Below, one piece after another: positions 5,058 to 8,262 of a stretch of 8,262 nt of DNA. How positions within the stretch are numbered: position 1 is the stretch's first letter; each line of letters starts with the position of its first letter. The stretch is from positions 1 through 8,262 of the forward strand of contig CALKAA010000129.1 of the NCBI GenBank assembly GCA_937983495.1, given 5' to 3'. Both the position numbers and the translations under genes were made by a program. The notes below the pieces were generated by a model that saw only the letters and a program-made list of their open reading frames with translations, had not been told where the DNA came from and searched no databases. Source of the stretch: an uncultured Gemmobacter sp. Lineage in GTDB: Bacteria; Pseudomonadota; Alphaproteobacteria; Rhodobacterales; Rhodobacteraceae.

Positions 5058-6035
5058 GTGCCCGCCAGCCCCGCGATCCGGCTGCATCTGCCGCGTCACA
5101 TGCTGGACGATCCGGCGCGCCGTCCCGCCTTTTATATGCGGCTGGCACGCGGCTTGCAGGCACTGGGCGCGCGGGTGGAGTGGCACCACCGGGATGCCGA
5201 CAGGCTGCGGCGCGGAGCCGAGGGCGGCCATGTTGATCTGGTTCATGCCACAGCCATTGGGCGCGCGCAGGCGCTGACCTTGGGCGTGGCCTATCTGGAC
5301 CGCTTTCAATATATTGACCCTGAAGGAATTTTCTTTGAAAGCTCGACCGCGCGCGCGCGCTTCCGCCCCGAGGCGATCCCGCAGGATCAGGCGCAGCGCT
5401 TTCTGGCCGATTTGCAGGCGGCCTATGTGGTGCCGCGCCGGTCGCGCCATGTGCAGCCCGAGGCCGTGACACCGTTCTTCGGCGGCCATATCGCGCTGTT
5501 CCTGCAAGACCTGTCCGACCCGGTGCTGCGGGCGCGGCACATGACGGCGGAGCAGATGGTGGCGGCGGTGCTGGCGCATCGCGAGGGGCGCGCGGTGGTG
5601 ATCAAGCCGCATCCGCGCAATCTGGGGGCCGAGACGCTGGCCTTGCTGGAGGGCTTGCGTGACCTGCCGGGCGTGACGGTCAGCCACGCCAATCTGCATG
5701 ACATTCTGGCCGGGGCGGCTGTGTCGGTGTCGCTCTCCTCCTCGGTCGGTCTGGAGGGGATGCTGCATGGCGTGCCGGCGGTGTTCTTTGGCGCATCAGA
5801 CCTGCATCACAACGCGGTCACGGTGCGGGCGGCAGAGGAATGGCCGCAGGCTCTGGCGCAAGCCCTGGCGAAGGACTGGCCACATGCGGCGTTTCTGCTG
5901 TGGTTCCTGCGCCGCCGTAACATTGACGCGCGCCGTCCCTTCATGGCGCGGGTGCTGGAGCGGATTGCGGCAGCGGGCGGCGATCTGGCGACCCTTGGCC
6001 TGCCGGCAACACCGCCCCAAGGCTTTCGGGTGTAA
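5058..6035 (+). CDS. KpsC/KpsS-like capsule polysaccharide transferase-type protein
   Basis: A 325-aa cytoplasmic-looking protein with no signal peptide or membrane helix. It resembles the capsule polysaccharide biosynthesis family that includes the beta-Kdo transferases KpsC and KpsS. Supporting marks are VVIKPHPRN at residues 180-188 (the family K-x-HP motif) and SVSLSSSVGLEGMLHGVPAVFFG at 223-245, which matches the serine-rich nucleotide-sugar-binding segment followed by a glycine turn. FLQDLSDPVL at 148-157 lies where the second half-domain begins. KpsS-type proteins are about 390 aa, so this is a short member. Translation starts at a GTG immediately after the upstream TAA, with GGGTGG 7 bases before; ATG at 5100 is an alternative. 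No capsule export or Kdo activation gene is nearby, so the acceptor and sugar are unknown. The gene ends 6 bases from the stop of putR on the other strand. Confidence 0.62.
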   Translation: MPASPAIRLHLPRHMLDDPARRPAFYMRLARGLQALGARVEWHHRDADRLRRGAEGGHVDLVHATAIGRAQALTLGVAYLDRFQYIDPEGIFFESSTARARFRPEAIPQDQAQRFLADLQAAYVVPRRSRHVQPEAVTPFFGGHIALFLQDLSDPVLRARHMTAEQMVAAVLAHREGRAVVIKPHPRNLGAETLALLEGLRDLPGVTVSHANLHDILAGAAVSVSLSSSVGLEGMLHGVPAVFFGASDLHHNAVTVRAAEEWPQALAQALAKDWPHAAFLLWFLRRRNIDARRPFMARVLERIAAAGGDLATLGLPATPPQGFRV

Positions 6036-6041
6036 CCCCGA

Positions 6042-6503
6042 TCACACCAGTTCCTTCACTGCCTCCATCGCCACATAGGTCGAGGTCGCGGCGACATGGG
6101 GCAGGGCGCTGAGGCGTTCGGCCAGCACGCGGCGGTAATCGGCGATATCGGCGGTGCGCACCTTCAGCAGGTAATCAAAGCGGCTGGCGATCATGTGGCA
6201 TTGCTCCACCTCCGGGATGGCGCGAACGGCGCGGTTGAAGGCCTGAAGCGCGGCCTCGCGGGTGTCGGACAGCCGGACCTCCACAAAGGCCACATGCGCA
6301 AGGCCCATGGCGATGGGATCAAGCATGGCGCGGTAGCCCGCAATCACCCCGGTTTCCTCCAGCCGTTTCAGCCGCGCCTGCGTCGGGCTTTTCGACAGGC
6401 CGATGCGTCGGGCAAGGTCGGTGGCGGTGATGCGCCCTTCGGCGGCCAGCACACGCAGAATCGCTTCATCGTAGGAATCAAGGTTCAGGCGGGCGGAAGA
6501 CAT
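6042..6503 (-). CDS. putR: Lrp/AsnC-family regulator, probable proline-responsive putA activator
   Basis: A 153-aa Lrp/AsnC-family transcription factor of normal family length. Residues 8-60 are the winged helix-turn-helix domain, with ITATDLARRIGLSKSPTQARLKRLEE holding the turn and recognition helix. Residues 66-143 are the RAM (ligand-sensing, oligomerisation) domain. It is divergent from putA with 104 bp between the start codons. In Rhodobacter capsulatus and Agrobacterium a divergently placed Lrp-type PutR activates putA when proline is present, and the arrangement here is the same, so the symbol rests on family plus position. The ATG at 6503 has only a weak GAAAG about 6 bases upstream. 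The candidate promoter overlaps the inverted repeat at 6538-6552, which suggests autoregulation (inference). The alternative is a general Lrp with other targets. Confidence 0.85.
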   Translation of the reverse strand: MSSARLNLDSYDEAILRVLAAEGRITATDLARRIGLSKSPTQARLKRLEETGVIAGYRAMLDPIAMGLAHVAFVEVRLSDTREAALQAFNRAVRAIPEVEQCHMIASRFDYLLKVRTADIADYRRVLAERLSALPHVAATSTYVAMEAVKELV

Positions 6504-6517
6504 GGCAAACTTTCATC

Positions 6518-6547
6518 AATAAAGTCGATTCGGCTGTATCATGCCAT
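6518..6547 (-). promoter_or_regulatory. Candidate putR promoter
   Basis: On the minus strand, ATGGCA (6547-6542) and TTTATT (6523-6518) are 18 bases apart, each 4 of 6 to consensus, placed just ahead of the putR ATG. The -35 box lies inside the ATCAT-N5-ATGAT repeat, so a protein bound there would block polymerase. Confidence 0.28.
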
Positions 6548-6552
6548 ATGAT
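6538..6552. promoter_or_regulatory. Inverted repeat in the putR-putA gap, candidate PutR site
   Basis: ATCAT (6538-6542) and ATGAT (6548-6552) are inverted around a 5-base centre, giving a 15-bp imperfect palindrome, the size of a classical Lrp-family site. It lies between the two divergent starts, about 55 bases upstream of the putA ATG and 35 upstream of that of putR. Binding by PutR is inferred from position and size, not from a known consensus match. Confidence 0.4.
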
Positions 6553-6579
6553 CGGGAAAAGCGCCCGTGGCTTCCGCGC

Positions 6580-6585
6580 TATTCT
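6580..6585 (+). promoter_or_regulatory. Candidate putA -10 box
   Basis: TATTCT matches TATAAT at 4 of 6 positions and lies about 22 bases before the putA ATG. The sequence 17 bases upstream (AAAAGC, 6557-6562) is no recognisable -35. A good -10 with no -35 is what one expects of a promoter that depends on an activator such as PutR. With transcription starting near 6592, the centre of the 6538-6552 repeat would be about 47 bases upstream. Confidence 0.3.
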
Positions 6586-6607
6586 GATGAAAATATGGAG
6601 GGATGCC

Positions 6608-8262
6608 ATGAGCGCTGGTGCCATGACCGCTTGGACGGTGATCGAAACGGGAAGCCTGCGGGATGAGGCGGCGCTGGTGCACGCGCTGATCGCGGAGGCC
6701 GGGCTTGATGCGGCGGCGCGCGCGCGGATCACAGCGGGCGGGGCCGAGCTGGTGCGCCAGATCCGCAATTCGACCAAGCCGGGGTTGATGGAGGTCTTTC
6801 TGGCCGAATATGGCCTCTCGACCGATGAGGGCATCGCGCTGATGTGTCTGGCCGAGGCGCTGCTGCGTGTGCCGGATGCCGAAACGATGGATGCGCTGAT
6901 CGAGGACAAGATCGCGCCCTCTGACTGGGGCCGCCACTTGGGCAAGTCGGCCTCGAGCCTTGTCAATGCCTCCACCTGGGCCTTGATGCTCACCGGCAAG
7001 GTGTTGGACGAGCGCGAGCCGGGCGTGGTGGGCCATCTGCGCGCCGCCGTCAAACGGCTGGGCGAGCCGGTGATCCGCACCGCCGTGGGCCGCGCCATGA
7101 AGGAAATGGGCCGCCAGTTCGTGCTGGGCGAGACCATCGAGGCCGCGATGAAACGCGCCCGCGAGCTGGAGGCCAAGGGCTATACCTATAGCTATGACAT
7201 GCTGGGCGAGGCGGCGCGCACCGAAGCCGATGCGCGGCGCTATCATCTGTCTTACTCCAAGGCGATCACCGCCATCGCGGCGGCGGCTTCGGGCGGTGAT
7301 ATTGGTGTGAACCCCGGTATTTCGGTAAAACTCTCGGCGCTGCATCCGCGCTATGAGGTGGCGCATCGGGCGCGGGTCATGACCGAGCTGGTGCCACGCG
7401 TGCGCGCGCTGGCGGGCTTGGCCAAGGCGGCGGGGCTTGGCTTCAACATCGACGCCGAGGAGGCCGACCGCCTGCAACTCTCGCTGGAGGTGATCGAGGC
7501 GGTGCTGGCCGATGAAAGCCTGGCCGGGTGGGATGGCTTCGGCATCGTGGTGCAGGCCTATGGGCGGCGCGCGGGCGCGACGCTGGATTGGCTCTATGCG
7601 CTGGCCGAGCGGCTGGACCGCCGCATCATGGTGCGGCTGGTGAAGGGTGCCTATTGGGATGCCGAGGTGAAGCGGGCGCAGGTGATGGGGCTGGACAGTT
7701 TCCCGGTCTTCACCCGCAAACAAGCCACCGATGTCAGCTATATCGCCAATGCGCGCAAGCTGTTGCGGATGACCGACCGCATCTATCCTCAATTCGCGGG
7801 CCATAATGCCCATACCGTCGCCGCCGTGCTGGATATGGCCGAGGCCGAGGGGGTGCGGCTCGATCAGTTCGAGTTCCAGCGCCTGCATGGCATGGGCGAG
7901 CGGCTGCATGACATCGTGCTGACCGAGCGCAAGGCGCGCTGCCGCATCTATGCGCCGGTGGGCGCGCATCGCGATCTGCTGGCCTATCTGGTGCGGCGCC
8001 TGCTGGAGAACGGCGCGAATAGCAGCTTTGTGAACCAGATCGTGAATGAGGAAGTGACGCCCGAGGAGGTCGCCGCCTGCCCGCTGACCTATATGGAAGC
8101 CGTGGCCTCGGTCGCCAATCCGGCAATTCTGACCGGGCCGGAGTTGTTCGGCAACCGCTTGAACTCCAAAGGGTTCGACCTGACCGATACCGCCGATCTG
8201 GCGCGGATCGAGGCGGCGCGGGCACCCTTTGCCGAGACGATCTTTGACGCGCGGCCCCGGCT
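6608..8262 (+). CDS. putA: Bifunctional proline catabolism enzyme PutA, 5' part
   Basis: PutA oxidises proline in two steps: proline dehydrogenase (FAD) makes pyrroline-5-carboxylate, and a C-terminal NAD dehydrogenase makes glutamate. The window holds 551 codons and no stop, covering the helical arm and the whole proline dehydrogenase barrel (about 170-470). The aldehyde dehydrogenase part lies beyond the edge. Residues equivalent to the E. coli active site are present: K241, D282, Y349, Y448, Y460, R463, R464 and E467. RLVKGAYWDAEVKRAQ, HNAHT, EFQRLHGMGERL and RRLLENGANSSFVNQI are near-identical to E. coli. Numbering runs 88-92 behind E. coli because the N-terminal ribbon-helix-helix DNA-binding domain is absent, so this PutA is not a repressor and control falls to PutR. 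GGAGGG 5 bases before the ATG sets the start. The reading frame is intact throughout. Confidence 0.96.
   Translation, partial: MSAGAMTAWTVIETGSLRDEAALVHALIAEAGLDAAARARITAGGAELVRQIRNSTKPGLMEVFLAEYGLSTDEGIALMCLAEALLRVPDAETMDALIEDKIAPSDWGRHLGKSASSLVNASTWALMLTGKVLDEREPGVVGHLRAAVKRLGEPVIRTAVGRAMKEMGRQFVLGETIEAAMKRARELEAKGYTYSYDMLGEAARTEADARRYHLSYSKAITAIAAAASGGDIGVNPGISVKLSALHPRYEVAHRARVMTELVPRVRALAGLAKAAGLGFNIDAEEADRLQLSLEVIEAVLADESLAGWDGFGIVVQAYGRRAGATLDWLYALAERLDRRIMVRLVKGAYWDAEVKRAQVMGLDSFPVFTRKQATDVSYIANARKLLRMTDRIYPQFAGHNAHTVAAVLDMAEAEGVRLDQFEFQRLHGMGERLHDIVLTERKARCRIYAPVGAHRDLLAYLVRRLLENGANSSFVNQIVNEEVTPEEVAACPLTYMEAVASVANPAILTGPELFGNRLNSKGFDLTDTADLARIEAARAPFAETIFDARPR

Noticed and set aside
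5348..5360. 13-base alternating C/G run, possible Z-DNA or slippage site
   Set aside because: It encodes ordinary Ala/Arg residues in an intact frame, and such short runs are common at this GC content.
4575..5768. 397-codon open frame on the minus strand
   Set aside because: It is antisense to the secreted-protein and KpsC/KpsS-like genes, and rich in His, Gln and Arg as expected for reverse-strand reading of GC-rich genes.
6539..7969. 476-codon open frame on the minus strand
   Set aside because: It lies wholly antisense to putA, whose conserved residues and frame are intact. Long antisense frames are common in GC-rich coding DNA, and this one shows no family motif or credible ribosome binding site.
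1..8262. Search for CRISPR array, insertion sequence, phage, toxin-antitoxin or defence genes
   Set aside because: No regularly spaced repeats, transposase motifs, flanking target duplications or recognisable defence domains were found. All long coding stretches are explained by ordinary chromosomal genes with similar codon use.

Overview
The window looks like ordinary core chromosome of a high-GC alphaproteobacterium, most likely a member of the Rhodobacterales (Rhodobacter/Paracoccus-type). The basis is the very GC-rich third codon positions, a two-domain cold-shock protein of the type found in that group, a putA lacking the enterobacterial DNA-binding head beside a divergent Lrp-type putR, and the general style of the proteins. 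Species cannot be assigned from the sequence alone.

Layout. Bases 1-45 are not biological: they are the 3' 45 bases of the 58-base Illumina P5/TruSeq universal adapter left on a contig end. They cut off the 3' end of the first gene and replace its last codons. On the minus strand, 2022 to 46 is a tight three-gene unit: fabI (enoyl-ACP reductase), a LysE-family exporter whose ATG shares one base with the fabI stop, and gpt (xanthine/guanine phosphoribosyltransferase, truncated). Divergent from fabI is pdxH. It is followed by a double cold-shock-domain protein whose end overlaps a secreted DUF192 protein. A tRNA-Pro(UGG) lies at 4015-4091. Three plus-strand genes follow: a small GFA/CENP-V zinc protein, an uncharacterised secreted protein, and a protein resembling KpsC/KpsS capsule transferases whose GTG directly abuts the preceding stop. 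putR (minus) then meets this gene tail to tail, and putA (plus) runs off the right edge after its proline dehydrogenase domain.

How the genes work together. The clearest circuit is proline catabolism: PutR probably binds the 104-bp region between putR and putA and activates putA in response to proline. fabI, gpt and pdxH are housekeeping genes for fatty-acid synthesis, purine salvage and vitamin B6. No mobile element, CRISPR array, phage gene or defence island is visible, and I found no convincing undescribed system. The items most worth a second look are the adapter contamination, the putR-putA control region, the little-known 4605-6035 gene pair, a tRNA T-stem mismatch and a recurrent promoter-like pattern.
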